Below the pieces are notes generated by a model. It worked only from the letters and a program-made list of their open reading frames with translations, did no database searches and was not told the origin of the DNA. A program made the translations under genes and the position numbers. 64,000 nt of DNA from Macrobrachium rosenbergii (lineage: Eukaryota > Arthropoda > Malacostraca > Decapoda > Palaemonidae), in assembly GCF_040412425.1 (NCBI RefSeq), contig NC_089777.1, positions 34,272,537 to 34,336,536 of the forward strand, given 5' to 3'. Positions 53,103 through 64,000 of this stretch are shown piece after piece (position 1 is the first letter of the stretch; each line of letters starts with the position of its first letter).

Positions 53103-53425
53103 GAATAAACTTCGCACGCTACAGCTCATTATCCTATGAGCCATGCAGCAACGCCAGCTAATTACATGCTGATGCAAACATGCCATCTCCATCCTATACC
53201 CATCCCAAACACCTTTAATAACCACCAGTTCTCCCTAGCCTACCCTCACAACATTACCCCCTCCCCCCATTCCCCCCTTCGCGTTCTTAATGAAGGTACG
53301 CCTTGATTCGACAGGGCAGGATTGCCAGTTGCTTTCCCATCTCTGATCCGGAGGAAACCGAGGAATGCTCTGCTTGATATTTCGGCGAATTATCATCCGA
53401 AATGTGCCTTTAAACGGGATGGGGA

Positions 53426-53729
53426 ATGGAATGGAATATAGAGTTTAGGCCAAAGGTCAAGCACTGGGGCCTATAAGGTCATTCGGAGCTGGAAAGGAAA
53501 TTGAGAGTAGGTAGGTCTGAAAGGTGTAACAGGAGGAAAACCTCGCAGTTGCACTATAATTGTGAGGAAAGGGCGGATAGCAAGATGGAAGAAAGATAAT
53601 ACAAATGGAGGTACAGTAAAAGGAATGAAAGGGGGTTGCAGCTAGCGGCCGAAGGGACGCTGCAAAGAACCTTTAGTAAAGACGAAGGTGCACCTCGTGA
53701 GGCGCACTGACGGCACTACCGGCCTACGG
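53426..53729 (-). mobile_element. 300-bp retroposon Q, copy 1
   Basis: Flanked by direct repeats GGGATGGGGA at 53416-53425 and 53730-53739. It shares the whole length with 58822-59097: CACTGGGGCCTATAAGGTCATTC-like, GGAAGAAAGA, GGTACAGYAAAAGGAATGAA, GGGCCGAAGGGACGCTGC-like and GCACTGACGGCACTACC. Minus orientation is inferred because the plus-strand left end carries GGAATGGAAT, matching an ATTCC-type 3' tail on the minus strand. Non-coding; SINE-like. Confidence 0.82.
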
Positions 53730-53738
53730 GGGATGGGG

Positions 53739-53742
<4 letters not shown>

Positions 53743-53794
<52 letters not shown>
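53743..53794. repeat. (GA)n microsatellite
   Basis: About 26 GA units starting just after the right target duplication of retroposon Q. Confidence 0.97.
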
Positions 53795-53798
<4 letters not shown>

Positions 53799-55861
53799 CC
53801 AAGCATTACTTATCGGAAAGTGCCAATGGACGGAAGGAGGAAAAACCAGCAACGGGAAAATAGCAGCACTAATGGTGAGACTGACAGTAAAAGCACAGAT
53901 GATAATTGTGTCTTTACACCACTAAATTTCCTTTCACAGATATCTCTATCTCCAGCACATAACCTTCCGCGAACCTCACCCAGGAAATAAGAATTAAAAA
54001 TGACGCACTTCCTCGTTTGCCGTTAATCCTCCCACCGTGATAAACGCGGTGAGAAAGAACGCATAATAGATGCGCTTGCTAATGCTCACTGCTCTGGTTG
54101 TAATTCATAATATAATGTCTATGCCATCTAAGGATTATCACGATCGATTGGCTGCTTTTGTAAAACATTTGCGTCACAACTGCTTGAGTCATCGACGTTT
54201 ATAATTATTATTGTAATTTTTATTGTCCTTGAGTCACCAACAGTTATTATTATTATATTCAGAAGATGAACCCTATTCATATGGAACAAAACCACATGGG
54301 CCACCGACTTGAAATTCAAGCTTCCAAAGAATATCGTGTTCATTAGGAAGAAGTAAGAGGAGGTAAAGAGGTATACAGAAAGAAGGGATGTCACTTATTA
54401 AAAAGAAAAAATATATTAATAAATTTATAAATAGGAAAAATGTATTAAAATGCAAGGAGAACAGTGTTAGGGTACTAATGCATAGAATCTTCGCCTGAGG
54501 AACAAAGGACCAGGGTCCGAGCAGAAGAATTCCAATACAAACATAGCATACATCTTTACATCATATAAAACCAAGATGGATGGAAAACAATCATTTGCAT
54601 GTATAAAACAATAGCATTAAATCAATACGAATATCAAAATACACCAAAAATACACCAATGAACACAAAATTATATCAAAATACACCAATGAACACAAATT
54701 ATCGAGTTTAGTCTTCATGCCGAAGTCGCCATAATATCGAAGGATCTAACAACGCCCACACACTTTCAAAAATGGAAAAAAAACTGCAAAATGTCGTAAT
54801 CCGCAATCGTCCTGAAAGGAAAAACAAAAGTGATGGCTCACAAATTTCAAAAATAGACATGACGCAGCCGAACACTATTGCAGCAGCCACAGACAAAAAA
54901 ATGACTGGGAAAATTAAGAACACGAGAAATGACGCAACGCGAAAAATCGTTATTGACAGCGAAGCCAGAGAGACGAAAACGTCCCGAAAAGTGTTTTGTA
55001 AAGTGAAGGGACGAGGCAGAAAAACAACTGGCGCATCACAGAAGTTCATAAGCCATTGTTAAGCGAAGCAACAGGTGGAGATGACCTTACGAACGTCTTG
55101 GCTTACAAAATAAGACGACCTCAGAGGTCGTCCTCCTCCGAAACCACAAAATGAACAAGAACAATGAATGAAAAGGCGAAGTGTGGCTTCTCGAGTCTCG
55201 AGCTGTTTGACAAAGGCCTCTCCAAGCGACCTCTTTACACACCCACCCCATTGTGAGGCTTATGGAGGGCGGGGCATGGGAACATAGTTGCGACCGTGAG
55301 AGAATATCTTTAAGGAGAAGGGATATGCTAATGCTGGTCGGAGCAGAAGTCAAGGCTGCGTTATTTAGAAAAGCTGGAAGATTAGTCAACATTCCCCGAC
55401 TACATATTATGCTATGACGTAAACATCAACAACGGCTGTTTCGTGCATGACTCTATTGCTGTGGTTTTCTACTTGAATTCCATGAAAAATAAAAAGGAGG
55501 AAAAAAATGAGGAACACAGAGAAACAACTCCCTGTTAGTCATACCCTCCTCTAATCTTAGAAGTCACTGCATCTTGTTATGGACAAATCGCCCGAAGAAA
55601 ATAAGAAAATACAATACATAGAATAAATAAAATCTTTAAACCTTAGAAAGGTAACGTGTAAATCTGTTAGTGCATTATATTACTACCTTAGGCAGTAACA
55701 CTGGGGTCTTAATGCAACCCACTGCAATTTTCACTACAAATATAGAAAAAAAGCATTAGCACTGCACTCGAACTAGCCCTTTTACAGTAGTGACTGGGGG
55801 ATACTAACCAGTATCGAGGGAAACAAAGCAACCAATCTGGTCACGGGAATAATCACAACTA

Positions 55862-55863
<2 letters not shown>
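53795..55863. other. Non-coding stretch with an unexplained frame
   Basis: A 96-codon Lys/Thr-rich plus-strand frame at 54772-55062 overlaps a hydrophobic minus-strand frame at 54708-55049. A good minus-strand acceptor (TTTTTCCTTTCAG) lies near 54811. No family is recognised and neither frame has a start or donor that decides. Confidence 0.4.
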
Positions 55864-55953
<90 letters not shown>

Positions 55954-56000
55954 GTATATATATTATATTATAGTATATAAATATTATACTTATATATACA

Positions 56001-56055
<55 letters not shown>

Positions 56056-56077
56056 AGAGAGAGAGAGAGAGAGAGAA
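55864..56077. repeat. (AT)n regions ending in (AG)n
   Basis: AT runs at 55864-55946 and 56000-56051, then AG 56055-56077. The bridge repeats ATAGTATATA and TATTATA. Confidence 0.95.
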
Positions 56078-56772
56078 CAGAATTTACTCTTACACCGCCT
56101 AGCAATATATAACAAAAACCATTAAAGAAAATTGTAAGGAGCGACAATAAGGCAAAGACAAAGAATCAGCGGCCACTGTCTATACACCAAAAATCACAAG
56201 ACGACCAACCACGAAAGAATCATCAAAAGCAGCAACGAACCGAAGGCACAACAGGACCAACAGCGGCTTAATTAACAGTATGGGAGATCACAAGAAAAGC
56301 AACAATGGAAAAGCAACAGCGAACCGAACGACGACACAAAGAAACCGCGACTCCAACCGTTCCATTACGGCAACGGATATTAAAGCCAATCCACACGGCC
56401 GATATAAACAATGCCTTGCTTTCCCCCATCAAGCAAATGGAAACCGATATAGCAGCGACCCTGCTTCTGGCAATTCACTGCCACCCCATTTTTTCCCCCC
56501 TCATTTCTTCTTCTTCTTTATATCTTTCGCTTTCCCTTTTAAACCGAAAAAAAAAAAATCCTCTAAGAGTGGCAGCACGTGAAATGGGTCACGAGGAAAT
56601 TTTCATTAGGTCAGCGGGGGCGGGGTAGGGGTGGGGATGGGGGGGGGTAGGGGAGGGGGGAATAACAGCTTCGTGGTACGAAGAGAGTAGGCGAAGGAGG
56701 GCAGGATGCCACTTGCGTCAGACGGAGGAGGAGTAGGAAGAGGAAGGATTTTGAGCAGGATGATAGGGATAA

Positions 56773-56776
<4 letters not shown>
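56078..56776. other. Non-coding stretch, nothing recognised
   Basis: A-rich first half with frames in two phases, then a G-rich patch at 56610-56665. No support for a gene. Confidence 0.5.

Positions 56777-56830
<54 letters not shown>
56777..56830. repeat. (GA)n microsatellite
   Basis: About 27 GA units. Confidence 0.97.
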
Positions 56831-56831
<1 letters not shown>

Positions 56832-56937
56832 AAAATCTTTACCCACGAACATGTGCGAAAACAGAAATATATTTGCCAAGCTTTTAAACGATTTAAAGGG
56901 CGATGGAATGTTACGCACGTAAGGGAGGATATGTTAA

Positions 56938-56962
56938 TAATAACATCATCAACAACAACAAC

Positions 56963-57000
<38 letters not shown>

Positions 57001-57004
57001 AATA

Positions 57005-57062
<58 letters not shown>

Positions 57063-57078
57063 TATTATTATTATTATG
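56938..57078. repeat. (AAC)n(AAT)n(ATT)n array forming a large palindrome
   Basis: A short AAC run, then about 12 AAT units, then after TATTATAATAATT about 22 ATT units. The AAT and ATT halves are complementary. Confidence 0.95.
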
Positions 57079-57448
57079 CTTCAGGGTTTTCATATAAACG
57101 TACGTGAACACAAAGAACACTGCACAGGCCTAGGAACTAACTACTGGGATGTCGACATTAAATATTAATTTAAAGACAATTGATCCACTGTTTTTTATAT
57201 CCTACTGGCACTACATGAGCAAAATAACTGATACCTTAAACAACTGTCTACTAAAAATACTCATTCATATACACTAAACAGGTTTAGAGAGACCCACGCG
57301 TTTTATTCAGAATCGTATGAAATCTGGTGAAATCAAATACATATATAAATACTAAAATCAGAAATATATTTATAAGATTCACTATGTATTTTAAAAAACT
57401 AAGGGTTATGGAAATTTCACTCTAAGAATCTAGGAAAGAAATAGTTAC
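57079..57448. other. Non-coding stretch, nothing recognised
   Basis: AT-rich spacer. Confidence 0.55.
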
Positions 57449-57480
57449 CTTACTCATTCTGTCCAGCCTCTGAATGTATA
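57449..57480 (-). CDS. Candidate 32-base micro-exon
   Basis: On the minus strand TTAAGGCTTTTTCAG is a good acceptor. The exon reads two bases, then 10 codons (YIQRLDRMSK) in its only open frame, and ends AAG before donor GTAACT. Its downstream phase is 0, so it does not match the phase-2 entry of the exon at 6550-6685 directly. The small size makes chance plausible. Confidence 0.22.
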
Positions 57481-57522
57481 CTGAAAAAGCCTTAATCCTA
57501 AGGAGAAAATCGCAAGACAATC

Positions 57523-58821
<1,299 letters not shown>

Positions 58822-59097
58822 AAGATAAACAGAATATAGGACTTGGGTCAAAGGCCATGCGTTGGGACCTATGAGGTCATTCAGCGCTGAAAGGAAAATT
58901 GACAGTAGAAAGGTTTGAAAGGTGTAACGGGAGAGGGTCAGAAGGAAGATGGAAGAAAGAGAATATGAACTGAGGTACAGCAAAAGGAATGAAAGGGGTT
59001 GCTGCAGCTAGGGGCCGAAGGGACGCTGCCAAGATCATTAGATAATGCCTACAGTGCACCGCATGAGGTGCACTGACGGCACTACCTCCCTACGGAG
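58822..59097 (-). mobile_element. 300-bp retroposon Q, copy 2
   Basis: Direct repeats AAAATTACATTA at 58810-58821 and 59098-59109. Same text as copy 1 with a 27-base gap where copy 1 has ACCTCGCAGTTGCACTATAA. It ends with GCACTGACGGCACTACCTCC. Confidence 0.88.
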
Positions 59098-59143
59098 AAA
59101 ATTACATTAGGATATTTAACGACGTCAGTGAGTCATATTTCTG

Positions 59144-59265
59144 GATCTTCTTGGAGTTGGGAAGATTACATGGAACGGAAACGAAGTAAAAGACAAGAAA
59201 GAAATAGAGCTGGGACCGAAGAGACGCTGTAAAGAACCTTTAGTGCTGCCTACATTGCGACGTAT
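59144..59265 (-). mobile_element. Retroposon Q, partial copy 3
   Basis: Matches only the right third of the element (AAAGACAAGAAAGAAATAGA-like, GACCGAAGAGACGCTG, AAAGAACCTTTAGTGCTGCC). No target duplication seen; diverged. Confidence 0.6.
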
Positions 59266-59341
59266 AATACATATTGTCCCCGGTACCGTTGTGAGTGGTG
59301 CAAATGGTTTTAGACACGTACAACTTCGCACCGGAATATAT

Positions 59342-60070
59342 GAGATCTTTAAAAAGCGTGTGATAAACGGTGAAAGAGGTTGAGATTAAATTCTATGTAA
59401 AACTGAGAGCTCAAAAGCTAGATCTTCACAAATCTCGAGAGTAAATTACCGTTTCAAGAATGTCTTTAAATTCTCGTTTCAAGGATGTCTAACTGTACAG
59501 TAGACTGAACAGTTTTAAAACCAGCCACATCTACCTGATCAAAACTTATATAAACAGCTGTCATTTATATTGAATGATGGATCTTCAAAAGGCTTGTGAT
59601 AAATGGTGATAGAGGCTGAGAATATAACTGCGAGCTTAAAAGCTGGATTTTCTCAGATCTCGAGAGTAAATTCTCGTTTCAAGAATCTCTGGCTGTAAAG
59701 CTAATGACTGAACAGTTTTAAAACCCGCCACATATGCCAGAAAAAAATGTTATATAAACTACAGTCATTTATAGAGATATAAGACTTAGATTTTTAAAAC
59801 TGGATGTTCAAAAAGTCTTGGGAGCACATTTTCCTGTCAAGAACGTGTAATTGCACAGGTAATGACTGAACAGTTTTAAAACAAGCCACATATACTAGAA
59901 AAAATGTTATATAAACCACTGCCATTTATAGAGACTTAGATTTTTAAAACTGGACGTTCAGAAAGTCTTGGGAGCATATTTTCCTGTCAAGAACGTGTAA
60001 TTGCACAGGTAATGATTGAACAGTTTTAAAAAATGCCACATCTAACCTGAGAAAGTCTATGTTGACATAT
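59342..60070. repeat. Four-unit minisatellite, 130-235-bp period
   Basis: Units start near 59342, 59579, 59787 and 59939. They share TGACTGAACAGTTTTAAAAC, TATATAAACYRCTGTCATTTA, and either GATCTTCAAAAGGCTTGTGA (units 1-2) or GAYGTTCARAAAGTCTTGGG (units 3-4). Units 3 and 4 are nearly identical, so they are the youngest pair. Confidence 0.9.
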
Positions 60071-60376
60071 TTGTTGTCATGCAAACCTAAAAATTCCAAG
60101 TTCACTCTCCAAGAATGTGTAATCGGACTTCAGTTAGGAAGACCGCGAGACAGAACACAGCCAAAACACAGACAGACAGAACCGAAGTAACGGATAAAGC
60201 AATCAAGCGCGGGGTTCCGTTGACGGCAATCGATGACGAGGCGAGTCAAGCCGGGATGCTCCAACGAGGCTTACTCATAAAAATAACAGCCAAGCAGCCA
60301 TCTAGACAAAAGCAACCTTTATTTAAGCCTCGGCGGATACCTGTTTGTCTGGACGTACACGAAAACATCAATAAGC

Positions 60377-60961
<585 letters not shown>

Positions 60962-61297
60962 TAAGCACAGTCACGCAAGCAATAAAGATTTCAATTCCCT
61001 AACACCCTCGTCTGAAATCTTCAGGCTGATTCTCGATCAGCTGTAAATAGTTAACAAGTGCACAACACGAATGAGGTTATTCGTTGAATCTGGAAAGAAA
61101 TATGTGAGTATGTTCGATATATCGGAAGAAAAAATGTAAATCCAATTGAGCCTTGAGCCACAAGCTCAGAGCTGCAGTAACTTAACTTCAGATTCTAAAT
61201 GCTGTTCACTGAATAAAATTATTATAAAATGCGTGTAACTGGTATACAGCTAAACTAAAGAATTTTGGGAAAAAACACTCTCGTCCCTTAAGGCAAC

Positions 61298-61298
<1 letters not shown>

Positions 61299-61342
<44 letters not shown>
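61299..61342. repeat. (TC)n microsatellite
   Basis: About 22 TC units. 60960-61298 and 61343-61852 hold no supported feature; the latter is richer in GC. Confidence 0.97.
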
Positions 61343-61345
<3 letters not shown>

Positions 61346-61852
61346 TTTCCACTCGTCTCTCCATTTTAGAATTCTCTTTTCACTTAACCCTTCTGCCCCT
61401 AAGTGCACTTGCCGTCTCTCGAGCAGCCATTACCCCCTTCCCAACATCCCTCTTCGGCCGCCTTACGAAGTCATTCCCTTTAAACAATTCCAGGGCATGC
61501 CCTTCGTCCGATATTCTCTGTCCATTAGTTGTCTATAGAATGGCTGGCTATCTATTATGGCTTATGTATAGAATATTTCACCTGTACCAATAACCTTCCC
61601 CGTTACAACGGATCCCCATATCTTTTGTAGTTATGTATACAACGGCTCACCCATTACCTTTTGTCTACAAAAGAGCACATATCTGTACATAATGCTTTTC
61701 GCAAACTGGCCTCATTTCTTGGATCTCCCGTCAACTGCGGATGAAAGGAATTCTCAAATCCTCCCACTCGAACACCAAAGCCGCCCACGCAGCCTGCAAC
61801 TGAAAACGCCACCCATCAACGCCCCCACCCCGACACGCTAGACATCACACAG

Positions 61853-62043
61853 TCAGCCTCCTACGGACTCCTTTGAAGATGCAACGTGGGAATCCTTTCG
61901 GCGGATATCAGTAATGTGTGTCGACATCCCCTCGACCAGGGACTCTCCGTTGCGACTTTCATATCGAGATGAATTCATCGCATAATTCCCATTCCGCAAC
62001 TTTGTTTCTTTGCCAATTCCCAGTCCACCCTCGGTCCAAGACT
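61853..62043 (-). CDS. Candidate terminal coding exon, unknown protein
   Basis: On the minus strand GCCTTTACCCCTTTTTAG gives an acceptor ending at 62044. After two bases the frame reads 62 codons (SWTEGGLGIGKETKLRNGNY at the start, DSHVASSKESVGG at the end) to TGA at 61853-61855. Codons are GC-balanced and the peptide is hydrophilic, without repeats or membrane segments. No AATAAA was found close downstream, and an overlapping plus-strand frame (61918-62103) looks equally open, so the region may just be GC-richer non-coding DNA. No family recognised. Confidence 0.2.
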
Positions 62044-62188
62044 CTAAAAAGGGGTAAAGGCAGTCCAGCTTTAAAGTGTGAACGCACACAGCCACGCACA
62101 TAACACGCAAACACGAGTGAGAGAAAGAGCGGGGAAGGGGTTTGTGGTAATCGATACATGTCTCATTTCCCTGCTCCCTTTAATACAG

Positions 62189-62283
62189 TGGCACGCTCTC
62201 TTCGCATTCCCGGCACCATAAGTTTTCTATCCTTCTAAACTGAAGTGCGCGACAGTGTCTGAAGTATACTGTAGTGCAAGTAG
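62189..62283 (+). other. Candidate non-coding (5' UTR) exon
   Basis: The acceptor is very strong (CTGCTCCCTTTAATACAG ending at 62188) and the donor is consensus (GTAG then GTAAGTG from 62284). All three frames contain stops within the 95 bases, so it would be untranslated. It pairs logically with the acceptor and Kozak-like ATG at the window's end. Confidence 0.28.
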
Positions 62284-62340
62284 GTAAGTGTATGTGTGTG
62301 TGTATGTGTGTATTCGAAACGAAGTGCGTGTGTGCGTAGA

Positions 62341-62375
<35 letters not shown>

Positions 62376-62580
62376 TTTGCCATCTCACTGGCAGTCGCGA
62401 CAACGCATATGAGAAGCCCTACGACGACACAGCATTAATTTTCTGCGCTATTTATAGCCCGATTAGAGGAGGCAAGAAAAGAGAACGAGAGAAAGAGAGA
62501 AAGAGAGAGAGAGAAAGAAAGAGAGAGAGAGAGACAAAGAGAAAGAGAAAGAGGAAGAGGAGGAGAGGAGGAGGAGAAGA
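62284..62580. repeat. (GT)n stretches, then a purine-rich GA/GAAA tract
   Basis: GTGT words at 62289-62374, interrupted; AGAGAAAGAGAAAG-type purine sequence at 62470-62580. Confidence 0.85.
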
Positions 62581-62840
62581 GAAGGCTGTCCCGCATCGAT
62601 CCGCCATCGTGTGCGTTTTCCTATGACTCATACCAGGGAGGAAAGAGAAACAAGGAAAGAAAGAATAACCGGAGGAAAATGTTCATTCCAGACTTTTGTT
62701 TGTTTCCCCAGAAAAGGACCACAAGACGTCAAGAGGACAGCCGGGGACGCGGTTCATCCATCAAATATCAAAATGTTAAATTTATTCGCCTTGAAATATC
62801 TATTATCTTTGCTACCCGTCTGGCCGGGTACAGCACCACA
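62581..62840. other. Non-coding stretch, nothing recognised
   Basis: Mixed sequence; no supported exon. Confidence 0.5.
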
Positions 62841-62850
62841 TATTGGGTGT

Positions 62851-63133
62851 AGTTAAAAAGTATACCTTAGTTTAACCAGACCACTGAGCTGATTAACAGC
62901 TCTCGTAGGGCTGGCCCGAACGATTAGATTTATTTTACGTGGCTAAGAACCAATTGTTTACCTAGCAACGGGACCTACAGTTTATTGTGGAATCCGAACC
63001 ACATTATACCGAGAAATGAATTTCTATCACCAGAAATAAATTCCTCTAATTCCTCATTGGCCGTCCGGAGACTCGAACTCGGGCCTAGCAGAGTGCTAGC
63101 CGAGAACTCTACCGACTCGTCCAATGGGGAACT
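62851..63133 (-). mobile_element. tRNA-derived SINE, copy 4 (complete, 10-bp target duplication)
   Basis: Direct repeats TATTGGGTGT at 62841-62850 and 63134-63143. Reading the minus strand, the element begins TTCCCCATTGGACGAGTCGG and has box B GAGTTCGAGTCTCC. It retains the GAGCTGTTAATCAGCTC hairpin and ends in AAGGTATACTTTTTAAC. Confidence 0.95.
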
Positions 63134-63143
63134 TATTGGGTGT

Positions 63144-63852
63144 CGTGATTTGTATCAATGCACAAGTTGGAATGACGTGCATATGTCCTGTGTCAGGATA
63201 CCGAGGGATACAGAGGGCTGACGGGGTGTTGGTGGACAGAGATGGTGGTGCGAGGAGATTTGGCACAATCAGACAGAAAAACCTGAACGCAAATCATGTG
63301 CACTAATGTTCTATGGAGCCACAGAAGTAGTGCTGGTAGTGCCTGTCTGTGAGTTTATCAGTCTACCAAGGGTAAACTTTAGAATTTTATGGTCGACTCC
63401 GTCCTTCCAACTTTATCATGTGGAAAACTTTGGCACAGCTGCTAATAAAACATCCGAAGAAAGTTTTTCACGGGGAACTAAAAATAAGAGTAAAGGTGAT
63501 ATGGCATTACTGATATAAGGCGACGTATAGCCTTTATATGGAAGGTGTGTTATAGTGAAGTACTATACTTGGACCTAGTGATCTCCACTGAAAGCTTATA
63601 GCAATGTTTATGACCTTTTTCCTTCTTCACATCAAGAACAATGAAAGACACTACATAGCCTTCTGTAATGTGTATAAATGTCTCTTCTTTTGAAGTTCAC
63701 CACTAGAAATAGCCACAACAGTTTTCATTCAATAATGTTAACAGCTGAATCAAAACAATCTGCAAAGAACTTATAAAATGTATACTTTTTTAAGGTAACG
63801 CAATAACGACCGCCAGGTTACCTGGCGTTACTAATTAATGGAGTGCAACATT
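63144..63852. other. Non-coding stretch, nothing recognised
   Basis: Two short plus-strand frames (63124-63306, 63306-63518) lack splice support. Confidence 0.5.
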
Positions 63853-63858
63853 CCTTAC

Positions 63859-63899
63859 CACCTGGGCGTTTTCTGGAGATCTGTAGCAACACTCACCTG
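63859..63899 (-). other. Ratchet-type splice site with a 38-base cryptic exon
   Basis: On the minus strand TTTATTTTTTCTTTCCAG is followed at once by GTGAGTG, a perfect acceptor fused to a perfect donor. The next donor (GTAAGG, 63853-63858) lies 38 bases on. This is the arrangement of a recursive splice site with its small RS-exon. The 38 bases are open in two of three frames, so it could instead be an ordinary micro-exon. Confidence 0.35.
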
Positions 63900-63987
63900 G
63901 AAAGAAAAAATAAATATAAGTTTGTGATTTTTTATTATTACTTTACGCAATCTTTCAAATAAGTTGAAAAGTAATCTAACTTGTTAC

Positions 63988-64000
63988 AGGCACCATGGAG
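63988..64000 (+). other. Splice acceptor followed by a Kozak-like start codon
   Basis: CTAACTTGTTACAG is followed by GCACCATGGAG, ATG at 63995-63997 with C and A before it and G after. It could be the first coding exon of a plus-strand gene continuing beyond the window, with 62189-62283 as its untranslated exon. Only 11 exon bases are visible. Confidence 0.25.

Noticed and set aside
54772..55062. 96-codon Lys/Thr-rich frame and the overlapping hydrophobic minus-strand frame
   Set aside because: Complementary low-stop composition explains both; no family, promoter or donor found.

Overview
The window looks like nuclear DNA from a decapod crustacean (shrimp, prawn or crayfish type). I infer this from three things. 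Long, nearly perfect (AG)n, (AT)n, (GT)n and (ATT)n microsatellites make up about a tenth of the sequence by my count. The non-repeat background is AT-rich with no dense coding. Several dispersed repeat families resemble ones I know as abundant in decapods: a tRNA-derived SINE, a 300-bp retroposon, and a hairpin-ended element with subterminal inverted repeats. Nothing is prokaryotic; there are no operons, rRNA genes or CRISPR arrays. Species cannot be fixed from sequence alone.

Genes are sparse. The best-supported coding piece is a 136-base internal exon on the minus strand at 6550-6685. It has a clean acceptor and donor, one open frame of 45 codons and high GC at third positions. About 2.5 kb further along the same strand, at 3935-4025, a strong acceptor leads into a possible last exon followed by AATAAA signals. 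Weaker exon candidates lie at 22479-22611 (+), 45162-45332 (+), 57449-57480 (-) and 61853-62043 (-). A non-coding exon candidate is at 62189-62283 (+), and an acceptor followed by a Kozak-like ATG ends the window at 63988-64000 (+). I recognise no protein family in any of these, so no gene symbol is given. Most long open frames in the window are translated microsatellites (Ile-Tyr, Arg-Glu or Ser-Leu runs) and are not genes.

Layout: 1-14.7 kb holds the minus-strand exon(s), the first hairpin element copy, two foldback elements and several microsatellite clusters. 15-19.3 kb is a nest of one SINE and three hairpin elements. 19.5-26.7 kb has a purine-rich tract, an old 66-bp tandem repeat and large AT/AG arrays. 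27-39 kb contains two related palindromic elements bounded by (ATT)n, a SINE with an 18-bp target duplication and more compound arrays. 39-52 kb is AT-rich spacer with arrays, a tandem 200-bp duplication and a second complete SINE. 53-61 kb has two complete copies and one partial copy of a 300-bp retroposon, a four-unit minisatellite and the densest AT/AG compound arrays. 61-64 kb is richer in GC and carries splice-site candidates on both strands plus a minus-strand SINE.

The main structural theme is that microsatellites do not occur alone. In at least twelve places a non-repetitive spacer of about 50-110 bases has been copied together with the array beside it. Two of these array-plus-spacer families reappear elsewhere in the window, one of them 22 kb away in inverted orientation. 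Directly abutting compound arrays almost always run in one direction on a given strand (AT, then GT, then AG).
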